Shown: positions 54,855-64,000, numbered from the stretch's first letter. The stretch: 64,000 bases of DNA from Caballeronia udeis (GCF_001544555.2 NZ_FCOK02000002.1:62001-126000), one strand, 5' to 3'. Numbers and translations are program-made. Notes: generated by a model not told the origin, from the letters alone.

Positions 54855-55799
54855 ATGACCAAGACCCTGAACACCACCGTTGAGCATGAATTGTCGATGG
54901 AGCGCACGGCCGGCAAACCGGCAGCGCCCGACGCAGATGACGCAAGCGGAGCGAGCGAGCCGAGCGGAGCGCAGGCATCGGCGGCTGCACTGCTCGACCT
55001 CACGCCGCAGCAAGCCGGCACGCAAACCCTGCTGCGCGGCCTCGCGATTCTCGAAGCCGCAGCCGGCGGCGCGCGCGATCTGCGCAGCATCGGCGCGGCG
55101 CTCGGCACGACTCGCAGCACGACGCATCGTCTGGTGAGTTCGCTGGTGCAGGCGCGCTACCTGCGCCAGGTCGGCGGCGGGTATCTGCTCGGCCCGAAGC
55201 TGATCGAACTCGGCACGATCGCGCTCGAACAAATGCCGCTCACCGCAGTCGCGCGTCCGCATCTGCAGGTGCTCGCCGAGCATACCCACGACACCATCCA
55301 CCTTGGCGTGCGTGACGGCGACGACGTCCTCTACATCGACAAGATTCCCGGCACGCGCGGCCTCGAAATGCGCTCGCGGGTAGGTCACCGGATGCCGCTG
55401 GCATCGACGGGAATCGGCAAGGCGATGATGCTCGACCTGCCGCCCGAGACATGGTCGAAGCTGCTGGAGGCGTCGCATCGTGTGCTCGCGAAGGTGAGTT
55501 TCAGGCCCGATCACCAGCCGGATATCGATACCTTCATCCAGCGCATGACGCGTTATTCGCAAGGCGGCTTCACCTTCGATCTCGAGGAAAACGAAGCGTC
55601 GATTCGCTGCGTTGCGGCGCCGGTGCGCGACGCGTCGGGGGCGATCGTGGCGGCCCTGTCGGTGGCGAGCACGATTCCCTACATGCCGTCCGAGCGCATG
55701 GAAGAACTGATTCCGGTCGTGCAGCGCGAAGCGCGCGCGATCTCGCAAGAACTCGGCTGGCGCGTTCCGCAGCCCGCAACACGCAGGATCAAACGATGA
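54855..55799 (+). CDS. IclR-family transcription regulator
   Basis: First gene of the sugar operon and its probable regulator. The winged helix (about residues 48-110) shows LLRGLAILEAAAGGARDLRS, then IGAALGTTRSTTHRLVSSL; the effector domain follows with DTIHLGVRDGDDVLYIDKI, ASTGIGKAMM and FDLEENEASIRCVAAPVRD. Start uncertain: ATG 54855 gives 314 residues, ATG 54897 gives 300; both precede a disordered Ala/Ser-rich stretch. The stop overlaps dgoK (ATGA). The effector is probably a sugar acid of the pathway below. Confidence 0.88.
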   Translation: MTKTLNTTVEHELSMERTAGKPAAPDADDASGASEPSGAQASAAALLDLTPQQAGTQTLLRGLAILEAAAGGARDLRSIGAALGTTRSTTHRLVSSLVQARYLRQVGGGYLLGPKLIELGTIALEQMPLTAVARPHLQVLAEHTHDTIHLGVRDGDDVLYIDKIPGTRGLEMRSRVGHRMPLASTGIGKAMMLDLPPETWSKLLEASHRVLAKVSFRPDHQPDIDTFIQRMTRYSQGGFTFDLEENEASIRCVAAPVRDASGAIVAALSVASTIPYMPSERMEELIPVVQREARAISQELGWRVPQPATRRIKR

Positions 55800-56821
55800 C
55801 GCGGACCGACATATCGGCCGAGACGCAACCGGCCCGCGCTGCAGAGGCGCCGGCTCTCATAGCAATCGACTGGGGCACGACAGCGCTGCGCGCCTATCTG
55901 CTCGACGCAAGCGGCGCGGTGCTGGATACGCGGGCATCGTCGGCGGGCATCATGAATCTGCCGAAGCCCGCAGCGGAAGGCGGCTTCGACGCCGTGTTCG
56001 AAGCAACCTGCGGCGTATGGCTCGCCGGCGGCGCGCCGCTTCCGGTGATCGCGGCGGGCATGGTCGGCAGCGCCCAAGGCTGGATGGAAGCCCCGTACGT
56101 GTCCACGCCCGCCGATCCGGCCGCGCTCGTAGCGGGCATCGTGCGCGTGAAAACGCACAAGGGCGTCACCGTTCACATCGTGCCGGGCGTGCTTGAAGAC
56201 GGCACCTTGCCCAACGTGATGCGCGGTGAGGAAACGCAGATCTTCGGTGCGCTCGCGAGTGATACGGCGCTGGACCACGAACCGTACGGCGGCCTGATCG
56301 GCTTGCCGGGAACGCATGCGAAGTGGGCGGTTGTGTCGAAGGGACGGATCGAACGGTTCTACACCTTCATGACCGGCGAGACCTACGGCGCGCTGCGCGA
56401 CCACACCATCCTCGGCCGCACGATGCGCGCGCCCGATCACCAGGACATGGACGCGTTCATACGGGGTGTCGATACCGCCAAGGACGCCGGCCACGCGGGT
56501 TTGCTCGCCACCATTTTCAGCACCCGCACGCTGGGACTGACCGGGCAACTGAAGCCGGAGCAACAAGCGGATTACCTCTCGGGCCTGTTGATCGGCCACG
56601 AATTACGCGGCCTCAATGAAGTGCTGGCGCGTGAGCAAGCGGACCTCGCGGGCAAGGCGTTAAGGCTGATCGGCAACGACGCGCTGTGCGAACGGTATCG
56701 CCACGCGCTCGCGCGTTTCGGTTGCCACGATGCGCGGACCGTCGCGCACGCGACCGAGCGCGGGTTGCATCGGATCGCGCTGCAGGCCGGCCTGATCCAG
56801 TCGAGCGCCGAGCGCATCTAA
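55796..56821 (+). CDS. dgoK: 2-dehydro-3-deoxygalactonokinase
   Basis: Phosphorylates 2-keto-3-deoxygalactonate to the 6-phosphate. The 341-residue protein has the N-terminal ATP-grip ALIAIDWGTTALRAYLLDAS, GMVGSAQGWMEAPYV, MRGEETQIFGAL and LPGTHAKWAVV segments of the DgoK family. ATG at 55796 overlaps the regulator's stop. Directly upstream of the matching aldolase gene, which supports the assignment. Confidence 0.93.
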   Translation: MTRTDISAETQPARAAEAPALIAIDWGTTALRAYLLDASGAVLDTRASSAGIMNLPKPAAEGGFDAVFEATCGVWLAGGAPLPVIAAGMVGSAQGWMEAPYVSTPADPAALVAGIVRVKTHKGVTVHIVPGVLEDGTLPNVMRGEETQIFGALASDTALDHEPYGGLIGLPGTHAKWAVVSKGRIERFYTFMTGETYGALRDHTILGRTMRAPDHQDMDAFIRGVDTAKDAGHAGLLATIFSTRTLGLTGQLKPEQQADYLSGLLIGHELRGLNEVLAREQADLAGKALRLIGNDALCERYRHALARFGCHDARTVAHATERGLHRIALQAGLIQSSAERI

Positions 56822-56835
56822 TCAGGAGCAGGACC

Positions 56836-57513
56836 ATGCAAATCGATATCAACCTCCCCGCACCGTACACGCCGCACGCAGGCCTCGCCGCTGCGTTCGA
56901 ACTGTGTCCGCTGATCGCGATCCTGCGCGGCGTAACACCGGCGGACGCTGCTGACCACGGCCGCGCGTTGTACGAAGCGGGCTTCCGGATCGTCGAAGTT
57001 CCGTTGAATTCGCCGCAGCCGTTCGACAGCATCGCGGCAATCCGTCAGGCGCTGCCAGAGGACGCGATCGTCGGAGCGGGTACGGTCCTGCATCCGCATT
57101 ACGTCGATGAAGTGAAGAAGGCCGGCGGCGATCTGATCGTGATGCCGCACAGCGACGGCGATGTCGTGCGCGCCGCGAAAGCACAAGGGCTTGCCTGTGC
57201 GCCGGGCGTCGCAACGCCGAACGAAGCGTTTATCGCGCTGAAGAACGGCGCAGACGTGCTGAAGATGTTTCCCGCCGAGCAGCTTGGCGCGCACGTGGTG
57301 AAGGCGTGGCGCGCGGTGATTGCAGCACGCGTGTCGCTGGTGCCGGTCGGCGGGATCTCGCCGGACAACATGGGACCGTTCCTGACGGCGGGCGCGAACG
57401 GCTTCGGCCTGGGCTCGGCGCTGTACAAACCGGGTCAGAGCGCCGCAACGACGGCATCTCACGCTAAGGCGTTCATCAACGGATTGGCTGTCGCGCGAGG
57501 CCAGAAGAAATGA
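56836..57513 (+). CDS. dgoA: 2-dehydro-3-deoxy-6-phosphogalactonate aldolase
   Basis: Splits KDPGal into pyruvate and glyceraldehyde 3-phosphate. A class I aldolase of 225 residues with PLIAILRGVTPADAADHGRA (catalytic Glu/Arg region), AGTVLHPHYVD and the Schiff-base Lys in NGADVLKMFPAEQLG. GGAGCAGGA sits upstream of the ATG. Paired with dgoK. Eda-type KDPG aldolases are related, but the adjacent kinase favours the galactonate substrate. Confidence 0.92.
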   Translation: MQIDINLPAPYTPHAGLAAAFELCPLIAILRGVTPADAADHGRALYEAGFRIVEVPLNSPQPFDSIAAIRQALPEDAIVGAGTVLHPHYVDEVKKAGGDLIVMPHSDGDVVRAAKAQGLACAPGVATPNEAFIALKNGADVLKMFPAEQLGAHVVKAWRAVIAARVSLVPVGGISPDNMGPFLTAGANGFGLGSALYKPGQSAATTASHAKAFINGLAVARGQKK

Positions 57514-58280
57514 ACCGGCTCGAAGGTAAGGTCGCGGTCATCACCGGCGCCGGGCGCGGCATCGGCGCGGCGATTGCCGGCGCGTTCGTTCGTGAAGGCG
57601 CGGCCGTGGTGCTCGCGGAGCTGGACATTGCACTAGCGCGGGAAACGGCGGCGCGGATCGGATCGGCGGACAACGTGCTTGCGGTGCAAACGGACGTGAC
57701 GCAAAGCGCATCGGTGCAGAATGCCGTCGGCGAAGCCGAAGCGAAGTTCGGCCCCATCGACGTGCTGGTGAACAACGCGGGCATCAACGTGTTTTGCGAT
57801 CCGCTGACCATGACCGACGACGACTGGCGCCGCTGCTTCGCGGTCGACCTCGACGGCGTCTGGAACGGCTGCCGTGCGGTGTTGCCGGGCATGGTGGAAC
57901 GCGGGCGCGGCAGCATCGTGAATATTGCATCCACGCACTCGTTCAAGATCATCCCCGGTTGTTTTCCGTACCCCGTGGCGAAGCACGGCGTGATCGGGTT
58001 GACGCGGGCGCTGGGTATCGAATACGCGGGGCGGCAGGTGCGGGTGAATGCGATTGCGCCGGGTTACATCGAGACGCAACTCACGCACGACTGGTGGAAT
58101 GAACAGGCCGATCCGGCCAAAGCGAAACAGGCAACGCTCGATCTGCAACCGATGAAGCGCATTGGCCGGCCGGAGGAAGTGGCGATGACTGCCGTGTTCC
58201 TCGCCTCGGACGAAGCGCCGTTTATCAACGCGAGTTGCATCACGGTGGATGGCGGGCGCTCGGCGCTGTACCACGACTGA
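57510..58280 (+). CDS. SDR-family oxidoreductase
   Basis: A classical short-chain dehydrogenase of 256 residues: NAD(P) loop TGAGRGIGAAIAGAF, NNAGIN, catalytic Ser/Tyr/Lys in IASTHSFK and YPVAKHG, and a C-terminal ASCITVDGG. An acidic residue after strand 2 (AELDIA) favours NAD. It resembles sugar or keto-deoxy-sugar-acid dehydrogenases of this type of operon. ATGA overlap with dgoA. Whether it oxidises the aldose or a downstream acid is unresolved. Confidence 0.85.
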   Translation: MNRLEGKVAVITGAGRGIGAAIAGAFVREGAAVVLAELDIALARETAARIGSADNVLAVQTDVTQSASVQNAVGEAEAKFGPIDVLVNNAGINVFCDPLTMTDDDWRRCFAVDLDGVWNGCRAVLPGMVERGRGSIVNIASTHSFKIIPGCFPYPVAKHGVIGLTRALGIEYAGRQVRVNAIAPGYIETQLTHDWWNEQADPAKAKQATLDLQPMKRIGRPEEVAMTAVFLASDEAPFINASCITVDGGRSALYHD

Positions 58281-58401
58281 AACCATACGAATACATAGCT
58301 AAGCAGCAAAGGATGACGCACTGGCCGTGGTGCGACGTCATGACAACAAGACGCGGCCAATACCTTCGTACCAACTAGACAGTCAAGTCAGGAGACAGAC
58401 C

Positions 58402-59412
58402 ATGAAACGCAGAATGTTCCTCACGCTTGTTGCCACGGCCACCGCAGCAAGCGCGACCTTGTTCACGGCGCCGGTGGCGCAAGCCGCCGATGACGTCAAG
58501 ATCGGCTTCCTGGTGAAGCAGCCCGAAGAGCCGTGGTTCCAGGACGAGTGGAAGTTCGCCGAAATCGCGGCCAAGGCAAAGGGCTTCACGCTGGTGAAGA
58601 TCGGCGCACCGTCGGGTGAAAAGGTGATGAGCGCGATCGACAACCTCGCCGCCCAAAAGGCCCAGGGTTTCGTGATCTGCACGCCTGACGTCAAGCTCGG
58701 ACCGGGCATTGTCGCGAAGGCTAAAGCGGCCGGACTGAAGATGATGACGGTGGACGATCGTCTGGTCGACGGTTCGGGCAAGCCGATCGAATCGGTCCCT
58801 TACATGGGCATCTCGGCTTACAACATCGGCAAGCAGGTGGGTGACGGCATCGCCGCCGAGATCAAGAAGCGCGGCTGGAACCTGGCTGAAACCGGCGCTA
58901 TCGACGTGACCTACGAGCAACTGCCGACCGCGCATGACCGCACGACGGGCGCTGCCGACGCACTGGTCGCAGCGGGCTTTCCGAAGGCGAACATCGTGAT
59001 GGCGCCGCAAGCGAAGACCGACACGGAAAACGCGTTCAACGCTGCGAATATTGCGCTCACGAAGAATCCGCAGTTCAAGCACTGGGTGGCGTTCGGCCTG
59101 AACGACGAAGCCGTGCTCGGCGCCGTGCGCGCAGCGGAAGGCCGTGGTTTCAAGGCGGACAACATGATCGGCGTGGGGATCGGCGGCTCGGATTCGGCCT
59201 TGAGCGAGTTCAAGAAACCCAACCCGACGGGCTTCTACGCGACCGTCATCATCAGCCCGAAGCGTCATGGCGAGGAAACGTCGGAACTCATGTACACGTG
59301 GATCAAGGACGGCAAGGAACCACCGCTCGTGACGCTGACCACCGGCATGCTGGCAACGCGTGACAACGTGGGCGAAGTGCGCGAAAAGATGGGCCTGGCA
59401 TCGGCCAAGTAA
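58402..59412 (+). CDS. araF: AraF-like sugar-binding protein of ABC transporter
   Basis: Periplasmic binding protein for L-arabinose-type sugars. Signal peptide with cleavage near AQAADD, then IGFLVKQPEEPWFQDEWKFA, GFVICTPDVKLG, DDRLVDGSGKP and FGLNDEAVLGAVRAAEGRGF, all strongly like E. coli AraF, which also binds D-galactose and D-fucose. Length 336. It starts the transporter part of the operon after a 121-bp gap, so an internal promoter is possible. Confidence 0.9.
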   Translation: MKRRMFLTLVATATAASATLFTAPVAQAADDVKIGFLVKQPEEPWFQDEWKFAEIAAKAKGFTLVKIGAPSGEKVMSAIDNLAAQKAQGFVICTPDVKLGPGIVAKAKAAGLKMMTVDDRLVDGSGKPIESVPYMGISAYNIGKQVGDGIAAEIKKRGWNLAETGAIDVTYEQLPTAHDRTTGAADALVAAGFPKANIVMAPQAKTDTENAFNAANIALTKNPQFKHWVAFGLNDEAVLGAVRAAEGRGFKADNMIGVGIGGSDSALSEFKKPNPTGFYATVIISPKRHGEETSELMYTWIKDGKEPPLVTLTTGMLATRDNVGEVREKMGLASAK

Positions 59413-59503
59413 GGTCTTTTCGTATCAGGTATCGGTAGAGCAATACGGGCCGCAGCGTTTCGGCATGAAGCGCCGCGGTCCGCATGAAACATAAGGAGGC
59501 GAT

Positions 59504-61021
59504 GTGTCTGCGACGCTGCGTTTTGACAATATCGGTAAGGTTTTTCCAGGCGTGCGCGCGCTCGACGGCGTGTCGTTCGACGTCAACGCCGGCGAAGTGC
59601 ACGGCCTGATGGGCGAGAACGGCGCGGGCAAATCGACTTTGCTGAAAGTGCTGGGCGGTGAATATCAGCCGGATTCCGGGCGTGTCCTGATTGATGGCAA
59701 CGAGGTGAAGTTCGCGAGCGCGGCCGCGTCGATTGCGGCGGGCATCGCGGTGATTCACCAGGAATTGCAGTACGTGCCCGATCTCACGGTCGCCGAGAAC
59801 CTGCTGCTGGGTTCCTTGCCGAACACGTTCGGCTGGGTGCACAAGCGCGAAGGGAAAAAGCACGTGCGCGAACGGCTGCTGCAAATGGGGGTCGATCTCG
59901 ACCCGAACGCGAAGCTCAAGAAGCTTTCCATCGCGCAACGGCAGATGGTGGAAATCTGCAAGGCGCTGCTGCGCAACGCACGCGTGATTGCGCTCGATGA
60001 ACCCACGTCGTCGCTGTCGCATCGCGAGACGGAAGTGCTGTTCAAGCTCGTGCGCGAGCTGAAGGCGGACAACCGCGCGCTGATCTACATCTCGCACCGT
60101 ATGGACGAGATCTACGAGCTGTGCAATACGTGCACGATTTTCCGCGATGGCCGCAAGATCGCATCGCACCCGAATCTGGCCGAGGTGCCGCGCGATATGC
60201 TCGTGCAGGAAATGGTCGGGCGTGAAATTTCGGATATCTACGATTACAAGCCACGCAAACTCGGCGATGTGCGCTTTTCCGTGAAGAACGTGGAAGGTCA
60301 CGCGCTGCGTGAACCGACGAGTTTCGACGTGCGCCGCGGCGAGATTGTCGGCTTCTTCGGGCTGGTGGGCGCGGGGCGCAGCGAACTGATGCACCTCGTC
60401 TACGGCGCGGACCATAAGAAGGCCGGCACGATCGAGCTCGATGGCCAGCCGATCAAGATCCGCAGCGCGGGTGAAGCGATCAGGCACGGCATCGTGATGT
60501 GCCCTGAGGACCGGAAAGAAGAGGGCATCGTGGCAATGGCGTCGGTGTCCGAGAACATCAACATCTCGTGCCGCCGGCATTACTTGCGTGGCGGGCTGTT
60601 CCTGGACCGGAAGAAAGAAGCCGCAACCGCTGACCGTTTCATCCAGTTGCTGAAGATCAAGACGCCGAGCCGCAAGCAAAAGATTCGCTTCCTCTCCGGC
60701 GGCAATCAGCAAAAAACCATTCTGTCGCGCTGGCTCGCGGAGCCGGAACTGAAAGTCGTGATCCTCGATGAACCCACGCGCGGCATTGACGTGGGCGCGA
60801 AGCACGAGATCTATAACGTGATTTATCAACTGGCCGAACGCGGCTGCGCGATCGTGATGATTTCGTCCGAGTTGCCGGAAGTGCTGGGCGTGTCCGACAG
60901 GATCCTGGTGATGCGGCAAGGGCGGATCGCGGGCGAATTGCCGCGCGGGAAGGCGACCGAAAAATCAGTGCTGAATCTTGCGCTGCCTGTGCAATCCGAA
61001 CCGACTGCGCAGGCAGCCTGA
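59504..61021 (+). CDS. araG: Sugar ABC transporter ATP-binding protein, AraG-like
   Basis: A double ATPase of 505 residues, GTG start at 59504 with AAGGAGG upstream. The first half has Walker [12 protein letters not shown] and Walker [10 protein letters not shown]; the second has the divergent [16 protein letters not shown] and LSGGNQQK signature with [12 protein letters not shown]. The layout is that of AraG/MglA/RbsA importer ATPases. It lies between the binding protein and permease genes. Confidence 0.92.
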   Translation: MSATLRFDNIGKVFPGVRALDGVSFDVNAGEVHGLMGENGAGKSTLLKVLGGEYQPDSGRVLIDGNEVKFASAAASIAAGIAVIHQELQYVPDLTVAENLLLGSLPNTFGWVHKREGKKHVRERLLQMGVDLDPNAKLKKLSIAQRQMVEICKALLRNARVIALDEPTSSLSHRETEVLFKLVRELKADNRALIYISHRMDEIYELCNTCTIFRDGRKIASHPNLAEVPRDMLVQEMVGREISDIYDYKPRKLGDVRFSVKNVEGHALREPTSFDVRRGEIVGFFGLVGAGRSELMHLVYGADHKKAGTIELDGQPIKIRSAGEAIRHGIVMCPEDRKEEGIVAMASVSENINISCRRHYLRGGLFLDRKKEAATADRFIQLLKIKTPSRKQKIRFLSGGNQQKTILSRWLAEPELKVVILDEPTRGIDVGAKHEIYNVIYQLAERGCAIVMISSELPEVLGVSDRILVMRQGRIAGELPRGKATEKSVLNLALPVQSEPTAQAA

Positions 61022-61048
61022 AGTAAAAAAGTGGAGATGGAGGACATC

Positions 61049-62041
61049 ATGGAAGTCAGGGAAAACATTACCAACACGCTGGTGCCAGCAAAGAACGACA
61101 AGCAGAAATGGTGGCAACAGATCACCGAATACAGCCTGGTCGTGATCTTTATCGTGATGTTCATCACGATGTCGCTCTCGGTCGATCACTTCTTCTCCAT
61201 TGAGAACATGCTCGGCCTGGCGCTGTCGATTTCGCAGATCGGCATGGTTGCGTGCACGATGATGTTCTGTCTCGCATCGCGGGATTTCGACTTGTCGGTG
61301 GGGTCCACGGTGGCGTTCGCCGGCGTGCTCTGCGCAATGGTGCTGAACGCTACGGGCAATACGTTTATCGCGATTATTGCGGCGGTGGCGGCGGGGTCGG
61401 CCATTGGTTTTGTGAACGGTGCAGTGATTGCGTACTTGCGGATCAACGCGCTGATTACTACGCTGGCTACGATGGAAGTCGTGCGCGGGCTCGGGTTCAT
61501 CGTGTCGCATGGGCAGGCGGTGGGCGTGTCGTCGGATACGTTTATCGCGCTGGGCGGCTTGACGATGTTCGGCGTCTCGCTGCCGATCTGGGTCACGCTG
61601 GCGTGTTTCATCGTGTTCGGCGTGCTGCTGAATCAGACCGTGTACGGGCGTAATACGCTCGCGATTGGCGGTAACCCGGAAGCGTCACGTTTGGCTGGTA
61701 TCAACGTGGAACGCACGCGTATCTGGATTTTCCTCATCCAGGGCGCGGTCGCGGCGCTCGCCGGGGTGATCCTGGCGTCGCGGATTACGTCGGGGCAACC
61801 GAACGCCGCCGACGGCTTCGAGCTCAACGTGATTTCCGCGTGTGTGCTCGGTGGCGTGTCACTGCTCGGCGGCCGCGCGACCATCTCGGGCGTGGTGATC
61901 GGCGTGCTGATCATGGGCACGGTCGAGAACGTGATGAACCTGATGAACATTGACGCGTTCTACCAGTACCTCGTGCGCGGCGCGATCCTGCTTGCTGCCG
62001 TGCTGCTCGACCAGTTGAAGAATCGCGGCTCGCGTGACTAA
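61049..62041 (+). CDS. araH: Sugar ABC transporter permease, AraH-like
   Basis: A 330-residue inner-membrane permease with about ten hydrophobic segments. The ATG at 61049 has GGAGG five bases upstream. MVACTMMFCLASRDFDLSVG, then STVAFAG, and the GGNPEASRLAGINVERTR loop are conserved in AraH/RbsC proteins. Completes the AraFGH importer. Confidence 0.92.
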   Translation: MEVRENITNTLVPAKNDKQKWWQQITEYSLVVIFIVMFITMSLSVDHFFSIENMLGLALSISQIGMVACTMMFCLASRDFDLSVGSTVAFAGVLCAMVLNATGNTFIAIIAAVAAGSAIGFVNGAVIAYLRINALITTLATMEVVRGLGFIVSHGQAVGVSSDTFIALGGLTMFGVSLPIWVTLACFIVFGVLLNQTVYGRNTLAIGGNPEASRLAGINVERTRIWIFLIQGAVAALAGVILASRITSGQPNAADGFELNVISACVLGGVSLLGGRATISGVVIGVLIMGTVENVMNLMNIDAFYQYLVRGAILLAAVLLDQLKNRGSRD

Positions 62042-62072
62042 ATGCGGCGACTAAAAGAGAGGTTAGGGACAG

Positions 62073-62864
62073 ATGGCCAGTTCAGTCGATAAAACCCTCG
62101 CGCGCTATCCGAGCCTCGCCGGAAAAGTCGTGCTGATTACCGGCGGTGCGACCGGCATTGGCGCGGCGTTCGTCGAGCATTTCTTCGATCAGGGCGCGAA
62201 GGTCGCATTCTTCGATATCGACACCAATGCCGGCGAAGCGCTCGCGGACCAGCTCGGCGCGGACCTGGCCGACGGGCAATTCCGGCCCATGTTCCTGCGC
62301 GTGGATCTCACCAATATCGACGCGCTGCGCAAAGGCATTGCCGATGTACGCACCACGTTGGGGCGCATCGGCGTGCTGGTGAACAACGCGGCGAACGACA
62401 GGCGTCACAAGATCGAGGACGTGACCCCCGAGTCCTACGACGCGGGAATCGCGGTGAATATCCGCCATCAGTTTTTCGCGGCACAGGCGGTGATTGACGA
62501 CATGAAGCAGCTCGGCGGCGGGTCGATCGTGAACCTGGGCTCGATTAGCTGGATGCTTAAACAGGGCGGTTTTCCGGTGTACGTGACCGCAAAAGCGGCC
62601 GTTCAAGGTATGACGAATGGCCTCGCACGCGATCTGGGCCCGTTCAACATCCGGGTGAACACGCTTGTCCCGGGATGGGTGATGACGGACAAGCAACGCC
62701 GCTTGTGGCTGGATGAAGCCGGCAGGCGCGCGATCAAGGAAGGCCAGTGCATTGATGCGGAATTGCTGCCCGTGCATCTTGCGCGTGCCGCGTTGTTCCT
62801 GGCGTCTGACGACAGCAGCATGATGACCGCGCAGGAAGTGGTCATTGACGGAGGCTGGGCATGA
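62073..62864 (+). CDS. SDR-family sugar 1-dehydrogenase
   Basis: A 263-residue short-chain dehydrogenase similar in pattern to Caulobacter D-xylose 1-dehydrogenase: TGGATGIGAAFVEHFFDQGA, FDIDTN (NAD-type Asp), NNAANDRRHKIEDVT, LGSISWMLKQGGFPVYVTAK (catalytic Ser, Tyr, Lys) and EVVIDGGWA. It probably oxidises an aldose such as L-arabinose or D-galactose to the lactone. It is followed, with ATGA overlap, by a lactonase, the next enzyme of such a pathway. Confidence 0.88.
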   Translation: MASSVDKTLARYPSLAGKVVLITGGATGIGAAFVEHFFDQGAKVAFFDIDTNAGEALADQLGADLADGQFRPMFLRVDLTNIDALRKGIADVRTTLGRIGVLVNNAANDRRHKIEDVTPESYDAGIAVNIRHQFFAAQAVIDDMKQLGGGSIVNLGSISWMLKQGGFPVYVTAKAAVQGMTNGLARDLGPFNIRVNTLVPGWVMTDKQRRLWLDEAGRRAIKEGQCIDAELLPVHLARAALFLASDDSSMMTAQEVVIDGGWA

Positions 62865-63748
62865 AAGCGGATCTGCTGATCGACAGCCAATGTGCGCTGG
62901 GTGAGGGCGCAACGTGGTGTGCCGAAACCGGGCGTTTTTACTGGACGGATATTGAAGGCGAGCGTTTGTGGCGCTACGATCCACGCGATGCCGGTTCCGT
63001 TTCGTTCGCCATGCCGGAACGGCTTGCATGCTTCGCGTTATGCGCCGATGCTGACGTGCTGTTGCTCGGACTCGCTTCGCGGCTGGCGTTCTTTAGTCTG
63101 AAGACTGGCGCGATCGAAACGATCATGCCGGTGGAAGCCGATCTGCCGACGCGCATCAACGACGGCAAATGCGACCGCCAGGGGCGCTTCGTGTTCGGCA
63201 CGAAACATGACGTGGAGAAGGCGGAGAAGATTGGCGGGTTTTATCGGTTGAACGGAGATCTGTCGCTTGAGCGTTTGCCGCTCGGCGAGTGTGCGATTTC
63301 GAACAGCATCGCGTTCAGTCCGGATGGGTCGCGCATGTATTTCTGCGATTCCCCGGAGCGCGAGATTCGCGTCTGTGATTACGATTCGTTTGCAAATCAG
63401 CGCGTGTTTGTCGAACTGTCAGATGCGAGCGGCGAGCCGGACGGTTCTGCCGTCGATAGCGATGGTGGCTTGTGGAACGCGCAGTGGGGCGGCGGCCGCG
63501 TGGTGCGTTATGACGCCGATGGCCGCGAAACAGCGCGCATCGAGGTGCCGACGGCGCAGCCAAGCTGCGTCGCGTTCGGTGGGGCGCAGTTCGGCACGGT
63601 GTATATCACGAGCGCGCGGGTCGGATTGGATGCAGGCGCGTTGCAGGACGATCCGCACGCGGGCGCGGTGTTTGTTGCGGCTATTGCCACACCGCTGGCG
63701 AGGGGTATCGCCGAGCCGGTGTTTCGCGGACATAACCGCGCGCAATGA
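62861..63748 (+). CDS. SMP-30/gluconolactonase-family sugar lactonase
   Basis: A six-bladed beta-propeller lactonase of 295 residues. Metal ligands are visible in LGEGATWCAETGRFYWTDIE (Glu), TRINDGKCDRQGRFVFGT (Asn) , SNSIAFSPDGSRMYFCDSP (Asn) and EPDGSAVDSDGGLWNAQWGG (Asp). It would hydrolyse the sugar lactone made by the preceding dehydrogenase. The substrate is probably L-arabino- or D-galactono-lactone. Confidence 0.9.
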   Translation: MKADLLIDSQCALGEGATWCAETGRFYWTDIEGERLWRYDPRDAGSVSFAMPERLACFALCADADVLLLGLASRLAFFSLKTGAIETIMPVEADLPTRINDGKCDRQGRFVFGTKHDVEKAEKIGGFYRLNGDLSLERLPLGECAISNSIAFSPDGSRMYFCDSPEREIRVCDYDSFANQRVFVELSDASGEPDGSAVDSDGGLWNAQWGGGRVVRYDADGRETARIEVPTAQPSCVAFGGAQFGTVYITSARVGLDAGALQDDPHAGAVFVAAIATPLARGIAEPVFRGHNRAQ

Positions 63749-63919
63749 GATGCGGGTCGGTGCAGCGGGGCTCTACACGCTGCACCGCAGATCCGCGGTA
63801 TCACGTTCCAAGCAAAACACGAGTCGGCGCGCACGACGCGCCGCCCGCAGCTTCCCGGGCACACTGGCGCCTCAGGCCAGGACCACGGGATCGATCGCCT
63901 CTCGTTCGGAGTCAGCCAT
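63749..63919. other. Intergenic region at the end of the operon
   Basis: 171 bp without a recognisable gene or terminator before the last partial gene. Confidence 0.5.
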
Positions 63920-64000
63920 ATGACCGTTGCCCGCTCAGCAGGAAGCCCCACGCCCACGCCAGCGTCGTCCCGGGCAGCAGTGCCCACCCGCCGCTCGAAG
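63920..64000 (+). CDS. Start of a further gene (3' end outside window)
   Basis: An ATG with GGAG eight bases upstream opens a frame that stays open to the window edge (27 codons). The visible part is a Ser/Thr/Pro/Arg-rich N-terminus, of the kind seen before the DNA-binding domain of LacI-type regulators, but nothing diagnostic is included. The missing sugar-acid dehydratase would not normally start this way. Confidence 0.4.
   Translation, partial: MTVARSAGSPTPTPASSRAAVPTRRSK

Noticed and set aside
59303..60919. 538-codon leftward frame opposite araG
   Set aside because: Antisense shadow with His/Arg/Gln-rich composition; araG motifs are intact on the other strand.

Overview
The window looks like a chromosome segment of a Burkholderiaceae beta-proteobacterium, most likely Paraburkholderia, Caballeronia or a close relative. 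The evidence is high GC with strong GC3 bias, the gene order rppH / CNP1-like / proB / obgE / rpmA / rplU / ispB / tRNA-Pro / hpt / ffh, and a lysine-alanine-rich histone H1-like protein. The genus call is inference from gene order and protein flavour; no database search was run.

Layout. (1) 1-12.4 kb is an accessory envelope/secretion locus. It holds the end of a membrane class III nucleotide cyclase, a TPR/outer-membrane-barrel protein and a 75-residue orphan. A leftward operon encodes two GT4 glycosyltransferase genes (one a double-domain fusion), a DUF4214-methyltransferase and a glycosyltransferase N-terminal fragment. A divergent rightward operon encodes a complete type I secretion system (PrtD-like ABC ATPase, HlyD-like adaptor, TolC-like channel). 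A perfect CRP-type palindrome lies between the two operons. (2) 12.4-16.7 kb holds an orphan protein, an OafA-type acyltransferase, a decayed insertion-sequence stretch with an ISL3-family transposase fragment, an AT-rich island with a 16-bp palindrome, and a CRP/FNR regulator with a CRP-like recognition helix. Just beyond it are a second CRP-like box and a strong leftward hairpin terminator. (3) 16.7-29.9 kb is conserved core: marC, proS, rppH, a CNP1-like lipoprotein, proB, obgE, rpmA-rplU, ispB, tRNA-Pro(CGG), hpt, ffh, a CcsA-like protein, a small metal-ribbon protein and ampD. (4) 30-37.6 kb carries class Ia ribonucleotide reductase. nrdA and nrdB are separated by an MFS transporter and a DUF3820 gene. 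Each has its own promoter overlapped by a pair of NrdR-like boxes whose starts are exactly 31 bp apart, and each has a long leader. (5) 38-54.5 kb is core: H1-like protein, glycine-zipper lipoprotein, PfkB kinase, tpx, a DUF3426 protein, prmA, accC-accB, aroQ, a TlpA-like thioredoxin, mpl, an esterase, an RNB exonuclease, aroE, mtgA and a solitary HicB-like protein. (6) 54.5-64 kb is a sugar catabolic operon: IclR regulator, dgoK, dgoA, SDR, an AraFGH-type ABC importer, a sugar 1-dehydrogenase-like SDR and an SMP-30 lactonase, then the start of one more gene at the edge.

How they work together. In region 1 the simplest reading is a glycan- or glycoprotein-building operon and a type I exporter controlled from a shared CRP-type site; no RTX-type substrate is visible here. 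In region 6 sugar is imported by AraFGH, oxidised by an SDR, opened by the lactonase, then (after a dehydratase not seen in this window) phosphorylated by DgoK and cleaved by DgoA, i.e. an oxidative De Ley-Doudoroff galactose-type route that may also take L-arabinose or D-fucose.

Most conserved genes are confidently named. The least certain parts are 14.1-15.6 kb, the small ORFs and the operator assignments, which rest on motif reading alone.
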